Positions 1 to 9,429 of a stretch of DNA of 35,844 nucleotides are shown here, piece by piece. The DNA is taken from assembly GCF_001905095.1 (NCBI RefSeq), contig NZ_LWLS01000110.1, positions 4,795 through 40,638 on the forward strand. The letters run 5' to 3'. A program made the position numbers and the translations under genes. The stretch is from Micromonospora sp. CB01531. Lineage in GTDB: Bacteria; Actinomycetota; Actinomycetes; Mycobacteriales; Micromonosporaceae. Numbering within the stretch: the stretch's first letter is position 1; each line of letters opens with the position of its first letter. The notes under the pieces are model-generated. The model was given only the letters and a program-made list of their open reading frames with translations, did not search any database and had not been told where the DNA came from.

Positions 1-2
1 GG

Positions 3-2807
3 AAGAGCCGACTGCTGCGAGAGTGGTTGGCCGCGCCGCACCAGCGCACCGCCCTGGTCTCGGTGTGCCCACCGCTTCGAGAGTCGCTGACGTTGGGGCC
101 GATCGTCGACGCGTTCCGTGGGATCGACCGGCCGGCGTCGCGACTGCGGCTCACCGATCTTGCGGGTGCGTTACGGCCCCTTTTCCCTGAATGGTCCTCG
201 GACCTGCCGCCCGCATTGGAGCCCTTGGACGATGCGAAGGCGGCACGGCATCGTCTGTTCCGCGCCCTGGACGAACTGATCCGGGCTCTGCGTGTCGACG
301 TTCTCGTGCTCGAGGACGCTCACTGGGCCGACGAGGTGACCTTGGAGTTCCTGCTGTTCGTCACCTCCCGACAGCAGTCGGACGGGCCAAGCCTCGTGAT
401 CTCCTATCGGCCGGAGGAGGTGGACGCCGGATCGCTGTTGCTGCGGCTGACGTCCCGGCTGCCTGCTGGCGTGACCCAGCTGAGGATCGCCCTGGCGCCG
501 ATGCGACCCAACGACACGGCTGCGCTGGTGTCCTCGATGCTGGACGGCAACCCGATCTCGCAGGAGTTCACGACATTCATGCACGAGCGGACCGGTGGCG
601 TTCCTCTGGCGCTGGAGGAGTCGGTTCGCCTCATGTGCGACCGTGCCGACCTCGTCTTCCGCGACGGGCAATGGGTCCGGCTGAAGCTGCGCGAGCTACA
701 GGTGCCGCCAACGGTGCGCGACTCCACCCGAGAGCGGGTGGGCCGTCTGTCGCCGACGGCGCAGCAGGTGTTGCGAGCCGCGGCGACGTTGGCTGAGCGG
801 TCATCGGTGGCCACGATCACGGTGACCGCCGGTCTGTCACCAGATGCCTGTCGAGGCGCTATCGCCGAGGCGGCCGATGCCGGCGTACTGGACGGAGACG
901 ACCGCGACCAGTGGCGGTTCCGGCATGTGCTGGCCGCCACGGCTGTCTACGAAGCGATCCCGTTGACCGATCGCAGACACTTCCACCTGCTGGCCGGCCG
1001 GGCGTTGGAGGACATCCATCCGCCGCCTGTCGCACGCCTTGCCCGCCACTTCCGTGAGGCGGGCGAGACGGAGTCCTGGGCGCGGTACGCCGAGCAGGGC
1101 GCCGAACTGGCCATGGCCTCGGGTGACCACACCAAGGCGGTCGCCTTGCTGGTCGATCTGTTGTCGTGGCCCGAGCTGCCGCCGTCGGATCGGGCACGAG
1201 TCGCGCGCATCGCCGGAGTGGCCGCACTGGGCCGTCGTGAACCGGTCGACGAGGTCTACCACCGCGTGATCCGTACCTTGCGCTCGGTGCTGAAGACCCC
1301 CGGTCTCTCCGCACGCCAGCAGGCCGAGATTCGCAACCCCCTGGGTCGGCTCCTGATCACCGGGGGTGAGGCGCAGGCCGCACTCAGCGAGCTCGAGCAG
1401 GCGGTGGCCAACCTCGACCATGACCCGGTCGAGGCGGCTCGGGCGATGACCTATCTTGGATGGGCCTATGCGGGACCGTGGCCGGCGTCGACTCATCGGC
1501 GTTGGCTGGATCGCGCCGCTGAGCTCGCCGCCGCATTCGATTTTCCCGCAGAGCGGCTGAACCTGGCCGGCAACCGTGCCGCTGCGTTGCTCATGCTCGG
1601 CGAAGAGGAGGCCTGGGACGTCGTCGCCGACCTGCCCATCGACGGTGCGACCTCGGCGGAGCGTCTCGACGTGGCCCGCATCCACGCAAATGTCGGGACC
1701 GGCGCACTGATCTGGGGTCGGTACGCCGAGGCGGAGGCACATCTCGTCGTGGCCATGCGCCTTGCCGAGGCCGAGCAGGCGTCCCGGTTGCAATACAACG
1801 TCCGACTCGAACAGGCCAACCTGGCGTGGCTCACCGGCCGGTGGGAGGGTCTCGCGGAGCGAAGCGCGGCACTCGCCGATGCCGACCGAGACCGGCCGGC
1901 GCTCTACCTCGGCAGCATTCGGCTCGCGGCCCGGCTGGCAGCCGCGGCCGGACGGCGGCGCGCTGCGGAGGAGCAGTTCCGGCTGGTCCTCGAGGAGTCT
2001 GCCCGTCTCGGCGCAGCCGACGACACGATGGAGGCCGCCGCTGCGCTGGCCAGACTGTGGCTGACGGACGGAAACAGCGGCCGGGCGCTGCAGATCACGA
2101 ACGAGCCGATGGACACAGTCCGGAGAAAAGGTATCTGGGTCTGGGCGACGGACCTCGTCCCCGCCCGGATCGAGGCGCACCTCGCCGCGGGCGACCTTGA
2201 GGCCGCGACACGCCTGGGCGACCAGTTCGCCAGAGGACTGCGTGGCCGTACGGCGCCCGCGCCTCGCGCGGCGCTCACCGTATGCCGTGCCCTGCTGGTC
2301 GCCGCAGCCGGAGACCACGCCCGCGCGGCGACCGCGTACGACCGGGCGGCGCGCGCCTGGAGCGCGTTGCCGCGCCCCTACGACGCCATGCTCGCCCGCG
2401 AGCGCCAAGCCGAGGCGCTCATGGCCCAAGGCCAGATCGAACAGGGCCGAGAGCTGCTGGCCGCACAGTACGAGCAACTGTTCCGGCTCGGAGCCCGCGG
2501 CGATGCAGACCGTGTCGCACAGCGGCTTCGCGAACACGGCGCCGAGGTTCCGCGATTGTGGCGCGGCGGTCGACGGGGGTACGGCGACCGGCTCTCACCT
2601 CGTGAGCTCGACGTGGTCCGACTGGTTGTCGCCGGCAAGACGAACCGGGAGATCAGCCGGATTCTGGCCAAGTCGCCGGCCACGGTGGATCAACAGCTGC
2701 GTGCGGCGATGCGCAAGTTGAAGGTGTCCTCCCGGACCGCGCTCGCGGTCAAGGCGGTAGAGGCCGGAGTGTTCGCAGAAGAGGATTCCCTCGACGACCC
2801 GTCGTGA
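3..2807 (+). CDS. LuxR-family large ATP-binding (LAL-type) regulator, 5' end outside the window
   Basis: The reading frame is already open at base 3, and its first residues, KSRLLREWL, look like the end of a Walker A loop (GKSRL), so the true start lies upstream. A Walker B-like stretch (VLVLEDAHWAD) follows near position 300. A long helical, TPR-like middle region comes next, and the C-terminus is a LuxR helix-turn-helix (LSPRELDVVRLVVAGKTNREISRIL, about 2590-2790). This is the architecture of LAL/MalT-like STAND regulators, which bind ATP and an inducer and then activate transcription. A TTG at 27 could be mistaken for the start, but it would delete the P-loop. The gene ends 276 bases before the secreted protease, so it may regulate that gene, but nothing in the sequence proves this. 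The target and ligand are unknown. Confidence 0.9.
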   Translation, partial: KSRLLREWLAAPHQRTALVSVCPPLRESLTLGPIVDAFRGIDRPASRLRLTDLAGALRPLFPEWSSDLPPALEPLDDAKAARHRLFRALDELIRALRVDVLVLEDAHWADEVTLEFLLFVTSRQQSDGPSLVISYRPEEVDAGSLLLRLTSRLPAGVTQLRIALAPMRPNDTAALVSSMLDGNPISQEFTTFMHERTGGVPLALEESVRLMCDRADLVFRDGQWVRLKLRELQVPPTVRDSTRERVGRLSPTAQQVLRAAATLAERSSVATITVTAGLSPDACRGAIAEAADAGVLDGDDRDQWRFRHVLAATAVYEAIPLTDRRHFHLLAGRALEDIHPPPVARLARHFREAGETESWARYAEQGAELAMASGDHTKAVALLVDLLSWPELPPSDRARVARIAGVAALGRREPVDEVYHRVIRTLRSVLKTPGLSARQQAEIRNPLGRLLITGGEAQAALSELEQAVANLDHDPVEAARAMTYLGWAYAGPWPASTHRRWLDRAAELAAAFDFPAERLNLAGNRAAALLMLGEEEAWDVVADLPIDGATSAERLDVARIHANVGTGALIWGRYAEAEAHLVVAMRLAEAEQASRLQYNVRLEQANLAWLTGRWEGLAERSAALADADRDRPALYLGSIRLAARLAAAAGRRRAAEEQFRLVLEESARLGAADDTMEAAAALARLWLTDGNSGRALQITNEPMDTVRRKGIWVWATDLVPARIEAHLAAGDLEAATRLGDQFARGLRGRTAPAPRAALTVCRALLVAAAGDHARAATAYDRAARAWSALPRPYDAMLARERQAEALMAQGQIEQGRELLAAQYEQLFRLGARGDADRVAQRLREHGAEVPRLWRGGRRGYGDRLSPRELDVVRLVVAGKTNREISRILAKSPATVDQQLRAAMRKLKVSSRTALAVKAVEAGVFAEEDSLDDPS

Positions 2808-2870
2808 AAATTGACGTATCCGCGTGATAGCGAAGGTCGCTCGTCCCCGCCGAGCATGACTCCATGATCC

Positions 2871-3068
2871 ATGGCCCTAGGGCAGCGCATGCCTGAGCGA
2901 CCTATCGCGCGTGACGACTCCGTCAGCGAGCACCAGCCACCACTTGAGCTCTCACGCGAGCCGCGCGTCAGCGCCCGCGACGCCCGCGACGCCGGCGATG
3001 GCGGGGACGCCCGCGACGCCGGCGATGCCGGCGACCACAAGAGCCACGACCCCTACCAACCCCTGTAG
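2871..3068 (+). CDS. possible small acidic repeat ORF in the protease leader
   Basis: A 65-codon ORF opens at ATG 2871 and stops 15 bases before the protease start. Its second half is rich in Asp, Gly, Ala and Arg because it reads through a 27-bp tandem repeat. No clear Shine-Dalgarno precedes it and I recognise no family. It could be a leader peptide, a remnant, or chance coding in a repetitive 5' leader. Confidence 0.2.
   Translation: MALGQRMPERPIARDDSVSEHQPPLELSREPRVSARDARDAGDGGDARDAGDAGDHKSHDPYQPL
2982..3035 (+). repeat. two tandem 27-bp repeats before the protease gene
   Basis: The unit beginning gcccgcgacgccggcgatg occurs at 2982-3008 and again at 3009-3035. The copies differ only in the last third (gcggggac against ccggcgac). 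Partial gcgcccgcgac-like copies lie just upstream. The array sits about 50 bases before the protease start codon, inside the probable transcribed leader. The 27-bp length keeps the reading frame. Confidence 0.8.
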
Positions 3069-3083
3069 GCGGAGGACCCCCAC

Positions 3084-6000
3084 ATGAGACCCAAAGCCCT
3101 CGCCGCCTCGCTGGCCGTAGCGGTCGGCCTGAGCATGATCGCGCCACCATCGGCGTCGGCCGCTGAGCCGGATCCCGGTGCGGCCGCCAGCAAGATCGCG
3201 TCGGACCTGAAGGACCGCTTCCGCACAAAGCCGGTCTCCGACTTCTGGATCACGTTCGACACCAAGGCCAACCTCGCGCAGGCGAAGAAGATCGCCGACT
3301 GGACCACTCGCGGTCAGTTCGTCTACGACGCGCTGACCGCAGCGGCGAAGAACTCCGTGGCATCCGTCTCCGCCGAACTCGACCGGGCAGGCGTCAAATA
3401 CACCTCCTACCCGATCGCCAACGCTGTGCTCGTCAAGGGCGGCACCGAGAACCTCGCCCTCGACGTGGCCTCGGTGGTGCACGTCGCCGAGATCCACGCG
3501 ACGCCGCAGGTCGCGCTGGTCGAGCCCGTGGACGAGAAGAGCCCGGCTGACCAGGCCGTCCGCCCCGCCGCCCCGACGGCCGCCGCCGAGGCGGGCACCG
3601 TCTCGTGGGGTCTGGACGCCATTCACGCTCCCAAGGCCTGGGCCATGGGCGCCACCGGTGCGGGCATCACCGTGTCCAACCTCGACTCGGGCGTCCAGTT
3701 CGACCATCCGGCGCTGGTGGGCTCGTACCGCGGCAACAAGGGCGACGGCACGTTCAACCACGACTACAACTGGATGGCCACCCGGGGCACGTGCGCGGGC
3801 GCGCCGTGCGACGACAACGGGCACGGCACGCACACCATGGGCACCATGGTCGGCGACGACGGCACCAACCACGTCGGCGTCGCGCCGGACGCGCAGTGGA
3901 TCGCGACGAACGGGTGCTGCGCGTCGAACGGCCCCGAGTCGCTGCTCGAGTCCGGCTGGTGGCTGCTCGCCCCGACCGATGTGCACGGGAACAACCCGGA
4001 CGTCTCCAAGCGCCCCCACGTCATCAACAACTCGTGGGGCCAGAGCGTGGAGCACAACTTCGACGACTTCTTCCAGGCCATCGACGAGGCCTGGAGCGCT
4101 GCGGGCATCTTCAGCGTCTGGTCATCGGGTAACACCTCGCCGTACGCGGCCTGTGACACCGTCTCCTCGCCCGGCTCCGCCGAGAGCGCCTACTCCGTCG
4201 GCGCCTACGCGTCGAACGGCACGCTCGCGTCGTTCTCCCGCAAGGGCGAGGGTGAAGGCGGTCGGATCAAGCCCGAGATCTCGGCCCCCGGCGTGACCGT
4301 CCGGTCGTCCTACCCGAACAACAGCTACACCGAGATGTCCGGCACCTCGATGGCGGCTCCCCACGTCGCCGGCGCCGTCGCGGCGCTGTGGAGCTATGAC
4401 CCGACCCTCATCGGGCAGGTCGAGGAGACCCGCCGGCTGCTCGCCGAGTCGGCCGTCGATGTCGACGACACCGAGTGCGGCGGCACCGCCGCCTTCAACA
4501 ACAAGTACGGCGAGGGTCGGCTCGACCTCGTCCGCCTGCTCGAGCTCGCACCGCGCCAGGGCGGCACCCTGACTGGGATCGTCACCGCCAACGGCGCCCC
4601 GGTCCCCGCCGCCGAGGTGACGATCAGCGGACCGTTCAGCCGGTCGATCGGGACCGACAAGGACGGCCGGTTCATGATGAACCTCCCGGTCGGCGACTAC
4701 CAGATCAGCACCAAGGTCTTCGGCTACCTGACCGCGACCGCGAGCGCCACGATCACCCTCGGCCAGAACACCTCGCTCGAGGTTCCCCTCACCGCCGCGG
4801 CGCGCCACGACATCAGCGGCAGGGTCGTCGACGACAAGAAGCAGCCCGTCCCGAACGCCGACGTCTCCGTCAAGGACACGCCGCTGGCCGCGGTACGCAC
4901 TGATGCCAACGGCGCGTTCACGATCACCGCTGTCCCCGAGGGCGGGTACACGCTGAACATCAAGCCCAACGCCTGCTTCTCGCCCACGACAGTCCCGCTG
5001 ACCGTCGGCGCGCAGAACGAGTCGCCCGAGATCCCGGTCGCGCTCGTCGTCGACGAGGGCGGCTACACCTGCTCCGTCTCCGAAGGCGAGTACCTGCGCG
5101 GCACCGACCCGGTCGCGTTCCCGAGCGGCGTCTGGGCCACGGTGAAGCTGCCGTTCCCGGTCGCGCTCTACAACGGGAGCCACGACACCCTGAATATCAG
5201 CCTGCGCGGCGTGATCTCCCCGGACGCCTCCACCGGACCCGGCACCGGCGGTGCGGGCATCTTCCCGTTCTACGTACAGACCCCCGTCCAGTTCGCCCCC
5301 GGCGGGGGAGTCTTCACGGCGGCCACCAAGGTCGACGGCGAGGACGCGTTCGTCATCGAGTTCCGCAACGCCAAGATCTGGGCCTACCCGATCCGGTCGG
5401 AGTACACGGAGCCGGTCAGCTTCTCGGCCACGCTCACCCGCTCGGGCAAGGTGATCTTCGTGTACGGCGACGGCATCGGGACCGACGACCCGGTGACCGG
5501 CGGCGCCCGCGCCATCACCGGCATACAGGGCTGGGCCGGCGTCGACGGCATCCGGTTCTCCGACAACGCCCCGGTGCTGCACGACGGGATGATCGTTACC
5601 TACGACCTTCCCGACTGGGGCTACCTCGACGCGACCGTCGTCGACCAGAACGACGGGCTACCGGTGGCCGGGGCCAAGGTCTCGTTCACGAACAAGAATG
5701 GGCTCGTCGAGACCGTCACGACCAACGGGACGGGCATCGTGCATCGCCAGCTTCCGGTCGGCGACTACACGATGACGGTCGACGCGCCGAACTACACGAC
5801 CGCGGCATACCCCTTCTCCCTCGACAAGCTCTACGCGAAGGCCAAGATCGACGCACGTCTGACCACGGGTGTCGCCGGCCTGAAGGCCGACGGCCTCGAC
5901 GCGGTGCTGGGCACCGACCAGAACGGCGTCGGCACACTGACCCTGACCAACACCGGTTCCGCACCGCTCACCTACGACCTGGGGGAGGCCGCGCGCCACC

Positions 6001-9000
6001 CCGAGCTCGACGCCGCCGGCGCCACCACGCGCACCGGGACGGGTGCGAACAGCACCATCGACCTCACCGCCTGGAAGGCCGGCGCGAGCGGCATGAAGCC
6101 GTCGAACGTCGACGGCAGGGATGCGACGGTGAGCGCCGCGGAGGCACAGGCCGCCGCCAAGGTCGGCACGACCTCCGGCGGCGACGTCCTCACCCGCATC
6201 GAGATCCCGGGCACGATCGCCGAGAAGGAGCCCAGCGGCATCGGGTACGACGGTGACGTCTGGGTCCACGACTACGACAAGCGGACCAACACCGCGTACA
6301 CGGTGACGGGCAAGCCGACCGGCAAGGTCTTCGGCGCGTCGTGGAACCCCGCGTACCGGGCATTCGACATGGCGCTCGACACCAAGACCGGCGACATGTG
6401 CCAGATGGAGGACAGCCCGGCCAGCTACATCCACTGCTTCGACCGGGAGACCGGGAAGGAGACACGGCAGATCAAGGGGGCCTGGTCCACGCTGCAGCTG
6501 ACCGGACTCGCCTACAACCCGGCGGAGGACGTGTTCTACGTCGGCGGCCGGAGGAACGGCATGATCGGGACCGTCGCGGGCACGTCGCACGACAACGCGG
6601 GCGAGATGCTGTCCTTCTGCGCCCCGCCGCTGCCCGAGGTGATGGGCCTGGCCTACAACCAGGCGTCCGACACCATCTGGTACACCGATCTCACCTCGAA
6701 CAGGCCCACCCGCCTGCTGCAGGTGAACCCCGACGACTGCTCGCTCGTCAACGCGTGGTGGTTCCCGGGCCAGAAGACGGGCCAGGGCGGCGGTCTCGAG
6801 ACCGACTCCACCGGGGCGCTCTGGGCCGCGGACCAGATCGCCGATGACGTCGTGCTCGTCGACGTCGAGGACGACCTGCTCACCGACCTGCCGTGGCTGT
6901 CGCTCTCCTCGACCGGCGGCACCCTCGCTCCGGGTCAGTCGACGACCGTCAAGGTCTCGGTCTCCTCGAAGGGTGCCAAGCCAGGAGTCCTCGGCGCGAA
7001 CATCGTGGTGAGGTCCGACTCCGGACGCCAGTCCAAGACCTACGTCCCGGTGACGCTCACGACCACGAAGTACCAGGTCGGCGTCAACGCCGGCGGCCCG
7101 TCGTTCACCGACGGCTCCGGCTTCACCTGGTCCGGCGACCAGGCCTCCGGCGACGGGGCGTGGGGCTACGAGGGGAAGACGAAGGTCACCTCCACGCAGG
7201 CCGGGATCGAAGGCACGACGGACGACAAGCTGTTCCAGTCGCAGCGCACCACGCCACTCAAGGACCTGACCTACACCTTCCCCGACGCGCCCAAGGGCAC
7301 CTACGCGATCGATCTCGGGTTCGCCGAGATCGAGAAGGTGGCCAAGGGGAAGCGGGTGTTCGACGTCCTCGTGGACGGCTCGCTGACCGAGTACGCGTAC
7401 GACGCGGCCGCGGCCGTGGGGTCGAACGCCGCCGACTGGCGCACCGCCGTCGTGAAGCACGAGGGCGGTCCGCTGACCGTGGAACTGCGGGGTTCGAAGG
7501 GCCTGCGCGCCCCGAGCATCGCCGCGCTGCGCGTGACGCTCGACCCGCGCGCAGACCAGGTTGAGCAGCAGCCAGTGCCCGAGGAGCCGAAGCCGGGCGA
7601 GGTGCCGGTGGCTCCCGCCGGTCGCTCGTACTCGCTAACGGCGACCAGCGGGCTCTACCGCCAGGGCACCGAGAACTCCGGCTGGATCGGCGACGACCTC
7701 TGCGGAGTGCTGTGGTTCGACTCCAGCTTCCGCTTCCCGTTCTACGACACGTCCTGGGACGGCGTGTGCGTGGGGACGAACGGCTCGTTGGTCTTCGACC
7801 GCGCCAGCGCGCTGGGGAACAACACGGCACTGCCGTCGCGGAGTCCGATCGACGCGATCTATCCGCTCTGGGACGACCTCATCGTCGACGCACAGGGCGG
7901 CATCTACCTCGGCACGACCGAGGTGGACGGGCTGGCGGCGCAGGTCATCGAGTGGCGCAACGTCACCTTCTACAGTGACCGGACGGCCCGCGTGAGCTTC
8001 TCGGTCACCCTGATCGCGGACGGACGGATCCAGATCGGGTACGGCGACGGGATCGGTGACGAGAAGCCCGTGACCCGCGGATCGTCGGCCACAGTCGGCG
8101 TGGAGAGCCTCAAGCGCAACCCCGCGAGCCAGTACTCCTTCAACCAGCCCGTCCTCACGGCCGGCCTGGGGCTGCAATACACCCTCCCGGCCGCGGGCAC
8201 GATCGAGGGCACCGTCACCGACGCGAACGACAGCAAGCCGATCGCGGGTGCGATCGTCACGCTGAAGTCGCCGACTGGCGACCGGGTCATCACGGCCGAC
8301 GCAGCGGGCCGCTGGAAGGCGCAGGCGCTGGTCGGCGAGACCACCGTGCAGGTCGGGGCACCGAACTACGTCACGGCCAGCCGCCCGGTCACCATCGCCA
8401 AGAAGGACCAGGCCGAGGTGGTCGACACCGCGCTCACCACAGGCATCGCGACCATCACCGGAGCAGACCTCGACTGGTTCCTCAGCTCCGACGAGGCGGC
8501 CAGCGCTGACGTGACCGTGACCAACACCGGTTCCGCGCCACTGCAGGTCCAGCTGAGCGAGCAACGCCGTACCAACGGCGGACACGAGGCTGCCGACCTT
8601 CCGTGGCTGACGCTGACGGGTGAGGCCGCGACCGGCACGGTCCAGCTCGCGGTCGGTGAGTCCACCACGGTCACGGCGATCGTCGACAACACCGGGTTCC
8701 AGCCCGGCGTCCTCGTCGGTGACGTGCTCGTGGCGTCGAACGCCGGCAAGGGCGACACCCAGTACACGCCGGTCCGTCTGGCGACCTCTGCCTACTGGCA
8801 GGGCGTCGACGTGGGCGGCTCCGGGCACGTGGGTGCCGACGCCTTCGTCTGGTCGCCCGACCAGCCGCTGGACTCGAGCCCGTGGGGGTACGTCGGCGGC
8901 GACGCGCGCGCCACCAAGGCGGACATCGCCGGCACCGACGACGACGCGTTGTTCCGGACCCAGCGGACCGGGAAGACGTTCGCCTACGTGTTCAAGGACG

Positions 9001-9269
9001 CGCCCGTCGGCACGTACCAGATCGGCCTCGGCTTCGCGGAGATCGACAAGGTCAAGGCCGGCATGCGTACCTTCGACGTCCTGGTCGACGGCAAGGCCGT
9101 GCTCCACGACCACGACGTACAGGCGAAGGCGGGCGCGCTGACCGCGGACGTGAACACGGTCACCGTCAAGCACACCGGCGGCGACCTGAAGGTCGAGCTG
9201 CGCTCCGAGATCGGCGAGCGCGAGCCGATCCTCAACGCCCTGAAGGTCCAGGAGGACCCGCGCCTATGA
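3084..9269 (+). CDS. secreted multidomain S8 (subtilisin/bacillopeptidase F-like) serine protease
   Basis: This is a 2061-residue exported endopeptidase. A Sec signal peptide ends near ASA-AEP (about residue 28), and a propeptide-like region precedes the catalytic domain. The triad is visible as D201 (NLDSGVQFDH), H247 (NGHGTHTMG) and S422 (GTSMAAPHVAG). Carboxypeptidase-regulatory-like beta-sandwiches follow near 493-650, a nidogen-like beta region near 670-840, another sandwich near 846-930, a propeller-like segment near 1030-1265 and a malectin-like domain near 1330-1490. After a Pro/Glu linker (1490-1513), the nidogen-like, sandwich and malectin-like order repeats to the end. GGAGGA at 3071-3076 lies seven bases before ATG 3084 and fixes the start. 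No sortase or membrane anchor is visible, so the protein is probably released or held by its carbohydrate-binding-like domains. Confidence 0.93.
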   Translation: MRPKALAASLAVAVGLSMIAPPSASAAEPDPGAAASKIASDLKDRFRTKPVSDFWITFDTKANLAQAKKIADWTTRGQFVYDALTAAAKNSVASVSAELDRAGVKYTSYPIANAVLVKGGTENLALDVASVVHVAEIHATPQVALVEPVDEKSPADQAVRPAAPTAAAEAGTVSWGLDAIHAPKAWAMGATGAGITVSNLDSGVQFDHPALVGSYRGNKGDGTFNHDYNWMATRGTCAGAPCDDNGHGTHTMGTMVGDDGTNHVGVAPDAQWIATNGCCASNGPESLLESGWWLLAPTDVHGNNPDVSKRPHVINNSWGQSVEHNFDDFFQAIDEAWSAAGIFSVWSSGNTSPYAACDTVSSPGSAESAYSVGAYASNGTLASFSRKGEGEGGRIKPEISAPGVTVRSSYPNNSYTEMSGTSMAAPHVAGAVAALWSYDPTLIGQVEETRRLLAESAVDVDDTECGGTAAFNNKYGEGRLDLVRLLELAPRQGGTLTGIVTANGAPVPAAEVTISGPFSRSIGTDKDGRFMMNLPVGDYQISTKVFGYLTATASATITLGQNTSLEVPLTAAARHDISGRVVDDKKQPVPNADVSVKDTPLAAVRTDANGAFTITAVPEGGYTLNIKPNACFSPTTVPLTVGAQNESPEIPVALVVDEGGYTCSVSEGEYLRGTDPVAFPSGVWATVKLPFPVALYNGSHDTLNISLRGVISPDASTGPGTGGAGIFPFYVQTPVQFAPGGGVFTAATKVDGEDAFVIEFRNAKIWAYPIRSEYTEPVSFSATLTRSGKVIFVYGDGIGTDDPVTGGARAITGIQGWAGVDGIRFSDNAPVLHDGMIVTYDLPDWGYLDATVVDQNDGLPVAGAKVSFTNKNGLVETVTTNGTGIVHRQLPVGDYTMTVDAPNYTTAAYPFSLDKLYAKAKIDARLTTGVAGLKADGLDAVLGTDQNGVGTLTLTNTGSAPLTYDLGEAARHPELDAAGATTRTGTGANSTIDLTAWKAGASGMKPSNVDGRDATVSAAEAQAAAKVGTTSGGDVLTRIEIPGTIAEKEPSGIGYDGDVWVHDYDKRTNTAYTVTGKPTGKVFGASWNPAYRAFDMALDTKTGDMCQMEDSPASYIHCFDRETGKETRQIKGAWSTLQLTGLAYNPAEDVFYVGGRRNGMIGTVAGTSHDNAGEMLSFCAPPLPEVMGLAYNQASDTIWYTDLTSNRPTRLLQVNPDDCSLVNAWWFPGQKTGQGGGLETDSTGALWAADQIADDVVLVDVEDDLLTDLPWLSLSSTGGTLAPGQSTTVKVSVSSKGAKPGVLGANIVVRSDSGRQSKTYVPVTLTTTKYQVGVNAGGPSFTDGSGFTWSGDQASGDGAWGYEGKTKVTSTQAGIEGTTDDKLFQSQRTTPLKDLTYTFPDAPKGTYAIDLGFAEIEKVAKGKRVFDVLVDGSLTEYAYDAAAAVGSNAADWRTAVVKHEGGPLTVELRGSKGLRAPSIAALRVTLDPRADQVEQQPVPEEPKPGEVPVAPAGRSYSLTATSGLYRQGTENSGWIGDDLCGVLWFDSSFRFPFYDTSWDGVCVGTNGSLVFDRASALGNNTALPSRSPIDAIYPLWDDLIVDAQGGIYLGTTEVDGLAAQVIEWRNVTFYSDRTARVSFSVTLIADGRIQIGYGDGIGDEKPVTRGSSATVGVESLKRNPASQYSFNQPVLTAGLGLQYTLPAAGTIEGTVTDANDSKPIAGAIVTLKSPTGDRVITADAAGRWKAQALVGETTVQVGAPNYVTASRPVTIAKKDQAEVVDTALTTGIATITGADLDWFLSSDEAASADVTVTNTGSAPLQVQLSEQRRTNGGHEAADLPWLTLTGEAATGTVQLAVGESTTVTAIVDNTGFQPGVLVGDVLVASNAGKGDTQYTPVRLATSAYWQGVDVGGSGHVGADAFVWSPDQPLDSSPWGYVGGDARATKADIAGTDDDALFRTQRTGKTFAYVFKDAPVGTYQIGLGFAEIDKVKAGMRTFDVLVDGKAVLHDHDVQAKAGALTADVNTVTVKHTGGDLKVELRSEIGEREPILNALKVQEDPRL

Positions 9270-9295
9270 GATAGCCGAACCGGTCCGCCAGTAGT

Positions 9296-9338
9296 GGTCA
9301 GAGCCTCCTCGGAAAGGATTGCCGGGGAGGCTCTGACC
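9296..9338. terminator. strong hairpin terminator between convergent genes
   Basis: A perfect 13-bp stem (9296-9308 with 9326-9338, ggtcagagcctcc and its complement) extends inward by four more pairs, one of them a wobble, to a nine-base loop. It lies 27 bases after the protease stop and before the stop of the opposing nucleotidyltransferase, so it can end transcription from both sides. No long T run follows, as is common in high-GC actinomycetes. Confidence 0.8.
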
Positions 9339-9344
9339 TTAGGT

Positions 9345-9429
9345 CGCCGACGGCCTCGAGATCGGAGAAGCGGTGGATGATCAGCAGGTTGGCGATGCCG
9401 AACCCGCGGGAGAGCTTCCACTGGGACTG
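9345..9429 (-). pseudogene. fragment resembling an actinobacterial conjugation/T4SS-type ATPase
   Basis: On the minus strand, directly after the stop codon of the nucleotidyltransferase and in the same frame, the DNA reads QSQWKLSRGFGIANLLIIHR and then FSDLEAVGD. From memory this matches the pattern (WKLSR..G.AN...IHR.SDL.AVGD) of the C-terminal helicase-like part of TraC/VirB4/VirD4-like ATPases on actinobacterial conjugative elements. The similarity then fades into the terminator hairpin. No start, Walker motifs or remaining length is present, so it is a scrap, probably left by a departed integrative element. The assignment rests on about 29 residues and needs a database check. Confidence 0.4.

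Noticed and set aside
837..2537. Long minus-strand open frame opposite the LuxR-type regulator
   Set aside because: It lies antisense to a clear gene, shows no domain, and its Arg/Gly/Val-rich make-up is a high-GC third-position shadow.
2982..3035. CRISPR-like repeat
   Set aside because: The two copies are directly adjacent with no spacers, and no cas gene is present.
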